DNA of 64,000 nucleotides from Phocoena phocoena (Eukaryota; Chordata; Mammalia; Artiodactyla; Phocoenidae), in NCBI RefSeq assembly GCF_963924675.1, contig NC_089230.1, positions 70,361,223 through 70,425,222 of the forward strand, read 5' to 3'. Positions 11,560 to 22,499 of the stretch are shown one piece after another (within the stretch, counting starts at the first letter, position 1; the number at the start of each line of letters is the position of its first letter). The notes below the pieces were generated by a model, which was not told the origin of the DNA, did not search any database, and worked only from the letters and a program-made list of their open reading frames with translations. A program made the translations under genes and the position numbers.

Positions 11560-11770
11560 CAGTACTGAATTGAGCCAGATGACTTGGGTTCAAGTCACAG
11601 GCTCTACTAGTTAATAACTGGATAATGTGAAACAAGCCATGAAGCTTTTCTTCTCTCAGTCTCAGTTTCCACAATTGTAAAATGGGAATATTATTCCCTG
11701 CCTTGCTAGCCCCATAGAGTAGTTCTGAGAATCAAATGAGACTATATAAAAACATTTTGTGAACTTAAAA
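11560..11770 (+). mobile_element. MIR SINE
   Basis: A well preserved MIR: 'gacttgggttcaagtcacag', 'gctctactagttaataactg', 'tctcagtttccacaattgta', 'aaaatgggaatattattccc', then 'agtagttctgagaatcaaat'. The order and spacing match a nearly complete plus-strand copy. Confidence 0.8.
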
Positions 11771-12282
11771 GACCAATACAAATTCAAGTTATTGAGTTTG
11801 AGCATTATTTTACTTCTGAGGACCTGTGAGACCAGATCTTTTAAAGACAATGCTGGAAGAGGAGGCAGGCATAGGGGCAGAGGAAGGGTCCTGAGAGACG
11901 CAGGCTTTTTGGCTTTCTGTCCCCACAGATGCAAATCTGATGAGCTAATCATAAAATACATGAAAGCATCTGCTACATATTCCTTTTTTAATGCATGAAA
12001 TAGGTGTAAAATTTTAGAGAATCACTTTGGCAAGAGGCTTTTGGCCTCTGTTCTATATAATGATAATAGTATATTACCATATATTTATGTGGTGTTTTCT
12101 GAGGGAACTAAAACACTTTACAGACAGTACTGTTCCTCCTCTGATTATGCCAATGAGGTAGTAGCAGATATAAAGCATTTATCCATGTATAATGTAAGCA
12201 TATAGACCAGGCCACTCCAGGCCAACACAGGACCCCAATGCCACACATAAGTATTTTTCCCCCCTGATTTATGTTATTTCCG

Positions 12283-12338
12283 GTTAAAGAAAAAGTTAAA
12301 AAAAGTTAAAGTTAGTTAAAGAAAGTTAAAGAAAGTTC
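12283..12338 (+). repeat. Short degenerate tandem array of GTTAAAGAAA units
   Basis: About five imperfect copies of a gttaaagaaa-type unit occur in a row: gttaaagaaaaa, gttaaaaaaa, gttaaagtta, gttaaagaaa, gttaaagaaa. No other copy is seen in the window. Confidence 0.8.
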
Positions 12339-12599
12339 GGTACTTTTATGTACCCCAAGCCCACCCTGTTAGCACATGCTTACTCCATATTTCTTTTATA
12401 GTGGGGGGTTGAGCATGAGAGTAATCGCATGTTTTCAGCTGGACATTCTCATTTTGTTATTGGTATTAAATACATAAAAGTTCATATTGATTGAATGGAT
12501 TCTTTGAAGGTATCACTTAATGCACAGCCTTCAAAATAGCTGGCTTATATACAAGTACACAAAGTGATAGACCCACTTAGGTCTTGAGACATAGGACTA

Positions 12600-14108
12600 A
12601 AGGATTCAGATCAAGATGGTGTTGGAGGACGTGTAGCTCATCTCTCCCCTTGAACACATCAAAAATATACCTACATGTGGAGATTCTCACTGAAAACTAA
12701 CTAGAGACGGGCAGAAAGACACTTGTACAAGCAAGCCTGTAAGAAAGATCCACATGTAATCAGATAGGAAGGGAAGAGAAGTGAGCAGGTCAGGATTTTT
12801 ATATACACAAACATAAACTCAAAATGGATTAAAGACCTAAATGGAAGGTCAGACACTATAAAGCTCTTAGAGGAAAACATAAGCAGAACACTCTATGACA
12901 TAAATCACAGCAAGATCCTTTTTGACCCACCTTTTAGAGAGATGGAAATAAAAACAAAAATTTTAAAAATGGGACCTAATGAAACTTAAAAGCTTTTGCA
13001 CAGCAAAGGAAACCATAAACAAGACCAAAAGACAACCATCAGAATGGGAGAAAATATTTGCAAATGAAGCAACTGACAAAGTATTGATCTCCAAAATATA
13101 CAAGTTGCTCATGCAGCTCAATATCAAAAAAAACAAACAACCCTGTCAAAAAATGGGCAGAAGACCTAAATAGACATTTCTCCAAAGAAGACATACAGAT
13201 TGCCAACAAACATATGAAAGGATGCTCAACATCACTAATCATTAGAGAAATGCAACTCAAAACTACAATGAGATATCATCTCACACCAGTCAGAATGGCC
13301 ATCATCAAAAAATCTACAAACAATAAATGCTTGAGAGGGTGTGGAGAAAAGGGAACCCTCTTGCACTGTTGGTGGGAATGTAAATTGATACAGCCATTAT
13401 GGAGAACAGTATGGAGGTTCCTTAAAAAACTAAAAACAGAACTACCATACGACCCAGCAATCCCACTACTGGGCATATACCCTGAGAAAACCATAATTCA
13501 AAAAGTGTCATGTACCTCAATGTTCATTGCAGCACTATTTACAATAGCCAGGACGTGGTAGCAACCTAAGTGTCCATCGACAGATGAATGGATAAAGAAG
13601 ATGTGGCACATATATATACAATGGAATATTACTCAGCCATAAAAAGAAATGAAATTGAATTACTTGTACTGAGGTGGATGGACCTAGAGTCTGTCATACA
13701 GAGTGAAGTCAGAAAGAGAAAAACAAATACCATATGCTAGCACATATATATGGACTCTAAAAAAAAAAAGTTTCTGATAAACCTAGGGGCAGGACAGGAA
13801 TAAAGATGCAGACATAGAGAATGGACTTGAGGACACGGGGAGGGGGAAAGGTAAGCTGGGACGAAGTGAGAGAGTAGCATCAACATATATATACTACCAA
13901 ATGTAAAACAGATAGATAGTTGCATAGCACAGGGAGATCAGCTCGTTGCTTTGTGACCATCTAGGTGGGTGGGTTAGGGAAGGTGGAAGGGAGACGCAAG
14001 AGGGAGGCGATATGGGGATATATGTATACATATAGCTGATTCACTTTGTTATACAGAAGAAACTAAAACAACATTGTAAAGCAATCATACTCCAATAAAG
14101 ATGTTAAT
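12600..14108 (+). mobile_element. L1 copy C: 5' end fused to ORF2 3' end (internally deleted)
   Basis: The element begins with an L1-like 5' leader ('caagatggtgttggaggacg', 'catctctccccttgaacaca', 12612-12800). It then jumps at about 12803 into the last third of ORF2, at 'ataaactcaaaatggattaa', a segment also present in copies A and B. It continues through the end of ORF2 and the 3'UTR to a 'ccaataaagatgtt' tail. ORF1, the endonuclease and the reverse transcriptase are missing. Most L1 copies are 5'-truncated, so keeping the 5' end while losing the middle is unusual. Decayed flanking duplications may exist but are not certain. Confidence 0.8.
12979..13561 (+). pseudogene. L1 ORF2 C-terminal remnant (copy C)
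   Basis: Two open pieces (12979-13173 and 13214-13561) encode the C-terminal part of L1 ORF2p. The second holds the cysteine-histidine motif [18 protein letters not shown] (spacing CX3CX7HX4C) at about 13330-13380, followed by '[16 protein letters not shown]'. The motif is known in L1 ORF2p and is needed for retrotransposition. A frameshift between the pieces and the absence of the catalytic domains make it non-functional. Confidence 0.85.
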
Positions 14109-14109
14109 A

Positions 14110-15035
14110 CAATAAATTAAAAATAATACTTATATATCAAAGTGATACCCACATACAATTCTGAATTTTTTTAAAGATTGCTTGTTTACCTCTTGGTTAA
14201 AATAAAATCAACAACAGAAAAACAGAAATTTGGGAAATTGCTCATGGAGCTGTACAATATTCAGTGACGTAAAGATATTATATATAGGGCACAACTCAAG
14301 TTCTCTAGATTGTAATTTCAACCTAACATAAGAAAGTATAATCGTGTAGAAAATATGGAGTGCTGATGTATTTAATAGGATACACAGCAATAAAAAATTA
14401 GTATACTCTTAAATCTTACTCTTAAATAAAATACACTGCCAGCCCCATACATACTCACACACAAACACACTCCTTTCTGACACGCAGAGACTAGGCTTCC
14501 CACCACACAAAGGTATAGAAGAAGAAACTGAGAAGTTTGGCATGGTCCAGAAAATCTGAAGCGTCCACCTCTGAAATCCTCCCCTGCCATCCTGGACATC
14601 ACCTGTAAGGTGCTTCTCACATAAAAAGATGAATAAAGAGTCTGGTTTGACCATATTGGTGACTTCTGAGCTATGCTGTACATTTTATTTTTGTGAAATC
14701 TCTTTGGTGCCTCCATACGAGTACCCGGCAGATTTAAGAATCTTCTGGTTCCTGCATGGTTCCATACTTTGTGAACATGCTTGAAGGTGATCTAAAAAGT
14801 GTTATTGCTTTATTGCATTTCCTTTAGCCAAGGCTGGGTGAGGCAGGAGGACAGCAGGACAAATTCTGAATCTGTATTGTTCACAGGGAAAGGCCAATGA
14901 GACGAGCTTGTTAGCTGTTCTCAAATGTGAAGTGCTCGCATAAGCAACCTTGCAGGTGGATTCTGTATGAGCATCATCTCCACTGCACAAGCAGGAAATG
15001 CTTATGAGGTGCCTGGACTCCACAGGGTATTTTTG
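14110..15035. other. No gene recognised
   Basis: Unique AT-rich sequence. Overlapping minus frames at 14372-14716 and 14802-15149 show no domain and are treated as chance. Confidence 0.4.
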
Positions 15036-15039
15036 CATA

Positions 15040-15175
15040 TTTAATTCTATGAAGAATTGTATGTGGTGTATTATCATCCCCATTTTACAGAAATGGTAAC
15101 TAGGATTCAGAGAAAATAAGAAACTTGCCCACTGTAAGCTGTGACTCAAATGTCAGTCTGACAGACTAGAAAGTC
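15040..15175 (-). mobile_element. MIR SINE, minus strand
   Basis: 'attatcatccccattttaca', 'gaaatggtaactaggattca', 'aacttgcccactgtaagctg' and 'cagtctgacagactagaaag' follow the reversed MIR 5' half in order. Confidence 0.65.
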
Positions 15176-15179
15176 GATA

Positions 15180-17335
15180 TCCTTTAGTTTACTCATTTCC
15201 TTCCAACTCCTTAAAGAGGCAATTATAACATTTTCCTTTTATCATCCAATACTATTTGAATGCCTAGTTATACATCCAGTAGGACTCCTCTAAGCTTCAT
15301 TAGGAAGTCTTTATGGCAGGAACTAGAAAACTCTGGGGTGATATGTTTCCAAAGGAAGGGTTAAGTGAATTAGCTGCAACAACTTAGACTGTCTTTTCTC
15401 AAAACTCTATCTAAGCCTTAAAAACCTGGGATAGGATGACTCACAGAACCCAGAGGCTCTCACTGACTTAAAGGGGAGCTGCAGTGTGTCAGGGGCATTT
15501 CTGTTTCGTGCAGACTGTTCTATGAAGGATCCAAATTCTGACTAAATGGTCCTTTCTAAAATTTCTGGAAGTCATGCTACCCTCCTAGACTGCACTCTTC
15601 CGTGGCACCAACATGATATTATGGCTCTAACGTGTTGACAACAACCAGAGTGACATCAGAATGTGAATTCTTCAGGACATACACTTTTGGTGGTTTTGGC
15701 ACAGTGGTTTCTATTGAGTCTTGTATGTTTATGGGAAATATTAAATAATCATTTGATTGGTGATTGGAGATAACAGATTGAGGAGCTGGGGAATATAAAG
15801 GGTGGGGTCAGAGAGATTTTCTTGACTATAGAAGATAAGGAGTTATAATTTGTGGGAAGCTTTTATGAGATAGAGCAGTCTCTATGCAGAGATGCTAGGC
15901 TGGGTGTGCGGGCATGAAGAAATTAAGTCTACAGACTAATAAAAATATATTTCCAAGAAATTTTAAGGTGTGGAGAATTGGGGAAGACAAATGGAAGAGG
16001 AGAGGGGGCAAGCTGACCTGACAGACTTGCTGGCAGAGTAACTGAAAGTTCTTGACCAAAAGTGCTAAATGAATAGAGTCATGCATACTTCCTCAACAAA
16101 GAGAACACTGCAGAAATGCCACCAAATTCCAGAGATGCAAAAATCACCACTTGTTTTATGTGAAAGACACAAAGCTTCAGGAAAAAATCCAGACGGCTTC
16201 ATAACAATTCTGGCCGTGATTGAGGCAGGGACAGAGATATTCAGGTTACTTTACACCTCGACCAGAAATCTTAGCCCAAAGCTTTCGTGTTGAGCTATTG
16301 AGTGACCCTATAAAATAAGCACCCTCAGATTTACAATGGAACTTGAGGGCAAAATGTGGAAGAGTGATGTGATTTTGCATCATGGTGGATTCAGAAAACA
16401 TAAAGAACAGGAAAGGACTCTTTATTTCATTTATCAACTCTGCAATAGTATCTCACTAAACCTTGAGTCTGGACCCTCAAGCGGCAACTTTCATTGTGTG
16501 GTTATCTTGCTGTTTCTCAACAATGAGTCAGTTTTACTCTTAGTGTAGAAACACTTGTGAAGAAGAGTCCTAGACAGGCTAGAGGAGCTGGTCTGAGAGG
16601 CAGCAAGAGGCCACAATGCCACACTTTGGGAAAAACAAACAGGAAGCTGTCAGTCCTCCGAGGTACAGGCAGGAACACCAAATGGAACTTAGGGAAGGAA
16701 ATCAGATCCTAAGGTGGGGTGGTGGTATGACCCTAGTTTGAGAATCCTTGGAAAATAGTACAGGAAACCAGAAAGAAACTTGCCTGAAGAGGTTAAGGAA
16801 GATGCCAGTTATAGGAGCAGGGCATTAAGACAATAACTCTGAACAGGCATCCAGGCATAGGGGAGGTGGTACCAGGAGGAGGAGACCCTGAAGATGGGTG
16901 AGCTCTGACTCAAGGCCACACAGAGAAGGTTATCATGAGTAGAGAAGGCCTACCATCAGACTCAGCAAGTAGTTCCAGAGCCCCACACTGGGACCTGACC
17001 TCTGCCGCGTAGGAATACTTGGCCCCAAATGGCTGCTGGGAGTGGTTCTGAGACAGAAGGGGGATTGGGGCAGTGTAGGTTCTGGCTCAGACAGGATGGC
17101 GTGGAGAACTCTGATGGGCATTATCATTCAGGCAAGGCCATTATAGACCTGATGGCGAAGCACCAGGGAAGACAGGGGAGATTGAGTGAGACCAAAGGAT
17201 GCCCAGAGAAGGCAATGAAGTTCTCTGGTTTATCATTTCCAAATTCGTCATGTCCAGTCCAAGCCATCATCAGCACCAAAGGAACCAGTAAATCTTATAT
17301 AATGGATTCTTTACTTATTCCAGTCTGAGTCTTAT
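15180..17335. other. No gene recognised; unique sequence
   Basis: Two kilobases without a recognised gene or repeat. The part at 16550-17200 is purine-rich and less AT-rich than its surroundings. Frames are short and overlap on both strands. Confidence 0.4.
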
Positions 17336-17339
17336 AGTT

Positions 17340-17932
17340 CCTGCCTGGATTGTTGGAAGAGCCTCCTAATTGTTTTTTCTTAACTGTGGCTGGTAGACTG
17401 GAAGGTAGCTTCCATGCTCCCCCACCTCCTGGTACCCATACCTTTGTGTAATCTTCTCCCTCCCTTGAGTGTAGATGGGGCCCATGACTCACTTGTAACC
17501 AATGCATTTTGGCAAAGTACTGGGATGTCACTCCACAATCCTGTTCTGTTATATAAGACTCTATATTGCTAATAGACTTGCTCTAGAGTCTGGATCTCTC
17601 CCTTTCTCTCTCTCACAATCTTTCTCTCCCCCTTTTTTCTCACCATGGCTAGTTTTGAAGAAGACATCTATATGAATCCTACAGCTGCAAAGGAATGAAC
17701 TCTGTCAACAACCTGAGGGAGCTTGCAAGTGGACCCTTCCCCAGTCAAGCCTCCAGATGAGGCCTCAGCCCTGGCTGATATCATGACTCCTGCCTGCAGG
17801 GGACCCAGCTAAGCTGTGCCCACACCCCTGACTCAAAGAAACTGTGAGATCAGAAATACATGTTTTTTAAGCTGCTAACTTTGTGGTAATATGTTACACA
17901 GCATAGAAAATGAATACATGAATATTAGCAGC
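17340..17932 (+). mobile_element. Probable solo LTR (MaLR/ERVL type)
   Basis: A nearly complete old LTR is seen: 'cctttgtgtaatcttctccc', 'taaccaatgcattttggcaa', 'tactgggatgtcactccaca', 'ccagatgaggcctcagccct', 'gacccagctaagctgtgccc', 'aaactgtgagatcagaaata', then 'ctttgtggtaatatgttaca'. The last two include a decayed polyadenylation region. No gag or pol adjoins it, so it is a solo LTR. It appears to be the same broad family as the minus-strand copy at 10890-11545. Confidence 0.65.
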
Positions 17933-17939
17933 TCTTTCC

Positions 17940-18542
17940 AATAATATCTATTCTCAACACCACAGCCAGAGAATCTTGTTAATTTGGAAGTACTTTCTCT
18001 ATTTAAAACCCTCCAGTGTCTTGTTCGATACAGAGCAAAAGCCAAAGTTTATACCATGGCTCACAAGGCCATTTGTGCCCACTGCCTCTCTCTCCTATCA
18101 CTCTCTCACTGCTATATTTGTCCATGCTTGTTGCCCTGCCAACTCTCCAACATGCCTGGCACCCTCTCTGGGCCCTGGGGTTTGTCCCTCTATCTGGAAT
18201 ACCCTTCCCTCCAATATCCACATGGCCACTCCTCCAGCTTTTGCATGTCTTTGCTCAAATGTCACTCTCTCAGTGAAGCCTTCCCTGATTACCCTATTAA
18301 AAACTGTAATATCCTTCCCACCCCATCACCCCTCACCAGCCTTTGCTGTTTTACTTTTCTCCCTAGTATTTACACCAACTGATATATGTTCTACTTATTC
18401 GTTTATTGTCCGTCTTCCTGCAGCAAGACATAATCTCCATGAGCACAGGGACTTTTATCAGCTTTGTTCACTGCTTTATCTCCAGCACCTACAACAGGTC
18501 TGACACATAGTACATGCTCAACAGATGTCTGCTGAAATAAAG
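17940..18542 (+). mobile_element. L2 LINE 3' end
   Basis: The L2 order is clear: 'tattctcaacaccacagcca', 'aaaaccctccagtgtcttgt', 'gctcacaaggccatttgtgc', 'tatctggaatacccttccct', 'ttgctcaaatgtcactctct', 'cagtgaagccttccctgatt', 'agcacagggacttttatcag', and the tail 'acacatagtacatgctcaac'. The 175-codon open frame across it is incidental: it lies in the L2 3' region and crosses non-coding tail sequence. Confidence 0.85.
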
Positions 18543-18544
18543 TT

Positions 18545-19195
18545 CAAGAGGCATCATGAAATCTGCTTTTAGGTTATATTTCCAAACTTAAAGTAAAATC
18601 TTCCATTTAAGCATGACATAAGCATCGTCAAAAATTCTCAAGCCTCTTCTCCAGGTTATTTGCTCTATGACCAGAAGTGTGGGCCATTTTAGGAAATCCA
18701 TTTTGTGCCTAGGAGAAGGCCAAGATCAACCCGACTCAGTGAAACGCTCCACTTATCCAAATTTTCCTTAGATTTTACAGATCTGGAGCCCAACTCTCTA
18801 CCATAAGAGCAGACTGCCCAATAGGGAACTGACAGAAAACTAAAGCACCAAAATCAAGATGCTCTCCTTGTGACACAGGATTTCTCAAACTAAAATTCTA
18901 CCAACTAACTTTCTCTACGGTTGCAAAGTGAGAAAACTTGTTTCTTTAAGCAACTTTAAAAATAAATTTTGTTAACACCTATTTATCACTAGCTGGCAGA
19001 ACCAGATATGTAAGGCCTTGCACCTAGAATCTTTATCAATTCTGCTGAGCAACGAGCATCCCGGCTTGGTCCTCTGACTGGGTCCCCATGCTGACAAGAC
19101 TGTGGGGCGGGGAGGCGGCAAGATACCTCCAGAGCTGCTGTGTAGCAAGCACAAGTGTAATAATTACACACATATTCGAGAACACCTGCTTGAAA
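18545..19195. other. No gene recognised; unique sequence
   Basis: AT-rich unique sequence with no confident repeat or gene. Confidence 0.4.
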
Positions 19196-19199
19196 AGAG

Positions 19200-19462
19200 G
19201 GAGCCTTGGTGTATGGAAAGAGAGTGAATCTTGGAACCAGAAAAACCTTCTTAGTTTAAATCCCAATTCTGCTCCTAATGCCCTGACCTTAGGGAAGTTA
19301 CAAATTTTCAGTTCTTCATTTCTTCATCTATAAAATGGGAATATAGTTCCTTCATCATGGAATTGTTATAATAAATTAATGTGATAATATGTGTAAATTC
19401 CTTGGAATGATGGCTGGCACATAGCAGGAGCTTGGTCAATTGTAGCTACTATTAATAATAAA
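19200..19462 (+). mobile_element. MIR SINE (near full length)
   Basis: It runs from 'gaatcttggaaccagaaaaa' through 'tttaaatcccaattctgctc', 'ttcttcatctataaaatggg' and 'aattgttataataaattaat' to the tail 'ggctggcacatagcaggagc'. All sections of a plus-strand MIR are in order. Confidence 0.8.
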
Positions 19463-19719
19463 GACACATTAAAGAACAACTTCAAGCAATGCATTATTGG
19501 TGTGGACTAAAAGCAAACACTAAAGAACAGTTTGAGCAGTGCATCATTGGTTTGGCAAGAAAAACAGCAAGGCTAGATTTGAATAAAGAGAGGTATATTC
19601 CCAGGAGAGAGCACAGAACTGTCCTCACATATATACCTTGTAGGCATTTGCTTATGTATAGATTTGACCTTTTGGTAACCCATGTGGATGATGACTGAAT
19701 AGAAGGATTTTCTGACATC

Positions 19720-19786
19720 TTACACACACAAACACACACACATACATGCACACACACATACACACACACATACACCACACACACCG
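19720..19786 (+). repeat. (CA)n microsatellite, interrupted
   Basis: About 65 bp of CA dinucleotides broken by TA, TG and CC steps. It accounts for the Val/Cys-rich open frame on the minus strand. Confidence 0.95.
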
Positions 19787-20191
19787 GTTTGATGATTCAT
19801 GTTTCTCTATAACTGGAGAACCAATATTCTGCCTGGTTTTGTTTATTTATTTGTGGTTTAGTGTACTTCTGGTACTGGCAGAATGAAGTAGATGGCTTCC
19901 AAATTCCCCTCAAGCCCTGACTCTAGGAAAAGCTTCACCCAGAATACCTTTACTCTCTTAGGGTAAATTTCTGGAGCATACAATTGAGACCAATTGAGAC
20001 AACTCAACTTTCATACTCACACCATCATGCCTGTCAAGAATACATTGCCCCGATGTTAGGTGAGGGGTGTAGCAGCACGAGAGACGCTGCTTCCCAGAGC
20101 CTGTGTTCTACTGCTACTATCATAGGGAGCAGGGGAGTCCCATGGGGACCTTACAAGCTGATCCAAACAATAACCAGACTTTTCGGCTGGG

Positions 20192-20623
20192 GTGAGGGCT
20201 CTCAGCTTGGCGTGGTTTCTGGAAACAGCTTCCTGGATTGCAGCCATATTTTCTCAGAATGTGCTGCTTCAGGAAGGTTTGCTTTCTTATGGTGAGGGAG
20301 GTGTTATTTGCTATGGGGGTGGCGATAGCACCAATGAAATAACACCCCACTGTGGTGTCATGAGAGCCACAATGCCTCTCCTTGGCCCTTTTGTTCCTGT
20401 GGTCAATGACTTTGTGGACAGCTCTGTGGTCATGTCAATCTCACCTGCCTATGCAGTCCCTCACTGTGCTGACCCCTCAGGAAATGCAGTGGTTCAGACA
20501 GGGCTCCTTAAGCCAGCCCACACTATCCCCTTCCATCAGGCTTATGTGCGACACAGGAGCAGATATGGCGAACAAAAAGGAGAGTCCACTGGTTCCCAGG
20601 TGCTGGAATTTCAAGACAAGTAA
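20192..20623 (+). CDS. Unrecognised 143-codon open frame (probably not a gene)
   Basis: An uninterrupted frame of 143 codons lies in a local stretch (about 20040-20620) that is less AT-rich than its flanks. I recognise no domain, and no signal peptide or membrane segment stands out. It begins at an ATG without a convincing Kozak context and ends at TAA. Other frames on both strands are also open for 60-100 codons, which argues for base composition rather than coding. It could be a decayed exon or an unknown repeat. It sits just upstream of L1 copy A. Confidence 0.15.
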   Translation: MRALSLAWFLETASWIAAIFSQNVLLQEGLLSYGEGGVICYGGGDSTNEITPHCGVMRATMPLLGPFVPVVNDFVDSSVVMSISPAYAVPHCADPSGNAVVQTGLLKPAHTIPFHQAYVRHRSRYGEQKGESTGSQVLEFQDK

Positions 20624-20672
20624 ATTTTTCCAAATTAAAAGCATTGACGAAAAGTAACTGCAATCTAATATC

Positions 20673-20687
20673 AGAAAACAAAGTTTA
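20673..20687 (+). repeat. Target-site duplication of L1 copy A (5' copy)
   Basis: agaaaacaaagttta is repeated exactly at 23969-23983. The 'a/aaa'-rich 5' side fits the L1 endonuclease target preference. Confidence 0.9.
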
Positions 20688-21314
20688 GGGGGAGGAGCTT
20701 CAAGATGGTGGAAGAGTAAGACACGGAGATCACCTTCCTCCCCACAAATACATCAGAAATACATCTATATGTGGAACAACTCCTACAGAACACCTACTGA
20801 ACGCTGGCAGAAGACCTCAGATGTCCCAAAAGGGTCTTGGTGCTACAGCCAGATGTCAGGGCTGTGCCACTGAGGTGGGAGAGCCAAGTTCAGGACACTG
20901 GTCCACAAGAGGCCTTCCAGCTCCACGTAATATCAAATGGTGAAAATCTCCCAGAGATCTCCATCACAACTCAAAGACCCACCTCCACTCAACGACCAGC
21001 AAGCTACAGTGCTGGACACCCTATGCCAAACAACTAGCAAGACAGGAACACAATCCCATCCATTAGCAAAGAGGTGGCCTAAAATCTAATAAGGCCACAG
21101 ACACCCCAAAACACACCGCCAGATGTGGACCAGCCCACCAAAAAGACAACATCCAGCCTCATCCACCAGAACACAGGCACTAGTCCACTCTACCAGGAAG
21201 CCTACACAACGCACTGAACAAACCATAGCCACTGGGGACAGACACCAAAAACAACGGAAACTATGAATGTGCAGCCTGCAAAAAGGGGACCCCAAACACA
21301 GTAAGTTAAGCAAA

Positions 21315-21548
21315 ATGAGAAGACAGAAAAATACACAGCAGATGAAAGAGAAAGGCAAAAACTCACCAGATCTAACAAATGAAGAGGAAATAGGCAGTCT
21401 ACCTGAAAAAGAATTCAGAATAATAATAGTAAGGATGATCCAAAATCTTGGAAACAGAATGGAGAAAGTACAAGAAACATTTAACAAGGACCTAGAAGAA
21501 CTAAAGAGCAAACAAACAGAGATGAACAACACAATAAATGAAATTTAA
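21315..21548 (+). pseudogene. L1 ORF1 5' part, stop at codon 78 (copy A)
   Basis: The frame starts MRRQKNTQQ and continues through 'LTNEEEIGSLPEKEFRI' and 'MIQNLGNRMEK', the coiled-coil N-terminal half of L1 ORF1p. It ends at TAA 21546-21548, where related L1s read through with Lys. Copy B has the same stop at the same place. Homology continues beyond the stop in the same frame ('[19 protein letters not shown]'), so this is a nonsense change, not the natural end. Confidence 0.85.
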
Positions 21549-21620
21549 AGTTTCCTAGAAGGGATCAATAGCAGAATAACTGAGGAAGAAGAACGGATAA
21601 GTGACCTCGAAGATAAAATA

Positions 21621-22496
21621 GTGGAAATAACTACCACAGAGCTGAATAAAGAAAAAAGAATGAAAAGAATTGAAGACAGTCTTAGAGACCTCTGGGACAA
21701 CAATAAATGCACCAACATTCGAACTATAGGGGTCCCAGAAGAAGAAGAGAAAAAGAAAGGCACTGTGAAAATATTTGAAGAGATTATAGTTGAAAACTTC
21801 CTTAATATGGGAAAGGAAATAGTTAATCAAGTTCAGGAAGCACAGAGAGTCCCATACAGGATAAATCCAAGGAGAAACACACGAAGACACACATTAATCA
21901 AACTATCAAAAATTAAATACAAAGAAAACATATTAAAAGCAGCAAGGGAATTTGATAAAGTAGCAGGATACAAGATTAATGCACAGAAATCTCTTGCATT
22001 CCTATACACTAATGATGAAAAATTTGAAAGCAAAATTAAGAAAACACTCCCATTTACCATTACAACAAAAAGAATAAAATATCTAGGAATAAACCTACCT
22101 AAGGAGACAAAAGACCTGTATGCAGAAAACTATAAGACACTGATGAAAGAAATTAAAGACAATACAAACAGATGGAGAAATATACCATGTTCTTGGATTG
22201 GAAGAATCAACATTGTAAAACTGACTATATTACCCAAAGCAATCTACAGATTCAATGCAATCCCTACCAAACTACCACTGGCATTTTTCACAGAACTAGA
22301 ACAAAAAAGTTCACAACTTGTATGGAAACACAAAAGACCCCGAATAGCCAAAGCAATCTTGAGAAAGAAAAACGGAGCTGGAGGAATCAGGCTCCCTGAC
22401 TTCAGACTATACTACAAAGCTACAGTAATCAAGACAGTATGGTACTGGCACAAAAACAGAAATATAGATAAGTGGAACAGGACAGAAAGCCCATAG
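21621..22496 (+). pseudogene. In-frame L1 ORF1-ORF2 fusion frame, 291 codons (copy A)
   Basis: Residues 1 to about 110 are L1 ORF1p sequence ('[15 protein letters not shown]', '[15 protein letters not shown]'). From about residue 110 the frame becomes late ORF2p ('[20 protein letters not shown]', '[14 protein letters not shown]', '[10 protein letters not shown]', '[14 protein letters not shown]'). The join is in frame at a shared GAA codon (about 21948-21950). ORF2 residues before the join, including the FADD catalytic motif, are missing. The frame ends at TAG 22494-22496. It is not expected to be functional. Confidence 0.8.
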
Positions 22497-22499
22497 ATA

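Noticed and set aside
17976..18503. A 175-codon plus-strand open frame
   Set aside because: It lies inside the L2 3' end and runs through the non-coding tail; other frames are open too. No domain is present.
19494..19784. Val/Cys-rich 96-codon minus frame
   Set aside because: It depends on the CA microsatellite at 19720-19786.
21948..21951. Splicing as the cause of the ORF1-ORF2 junction
   Set aside because: The join has no GT/GC donor and no AG acceptor visible at the retained edges; a microhomology-type deletion fits better. The removed sequence is not present here, so this is not proven.
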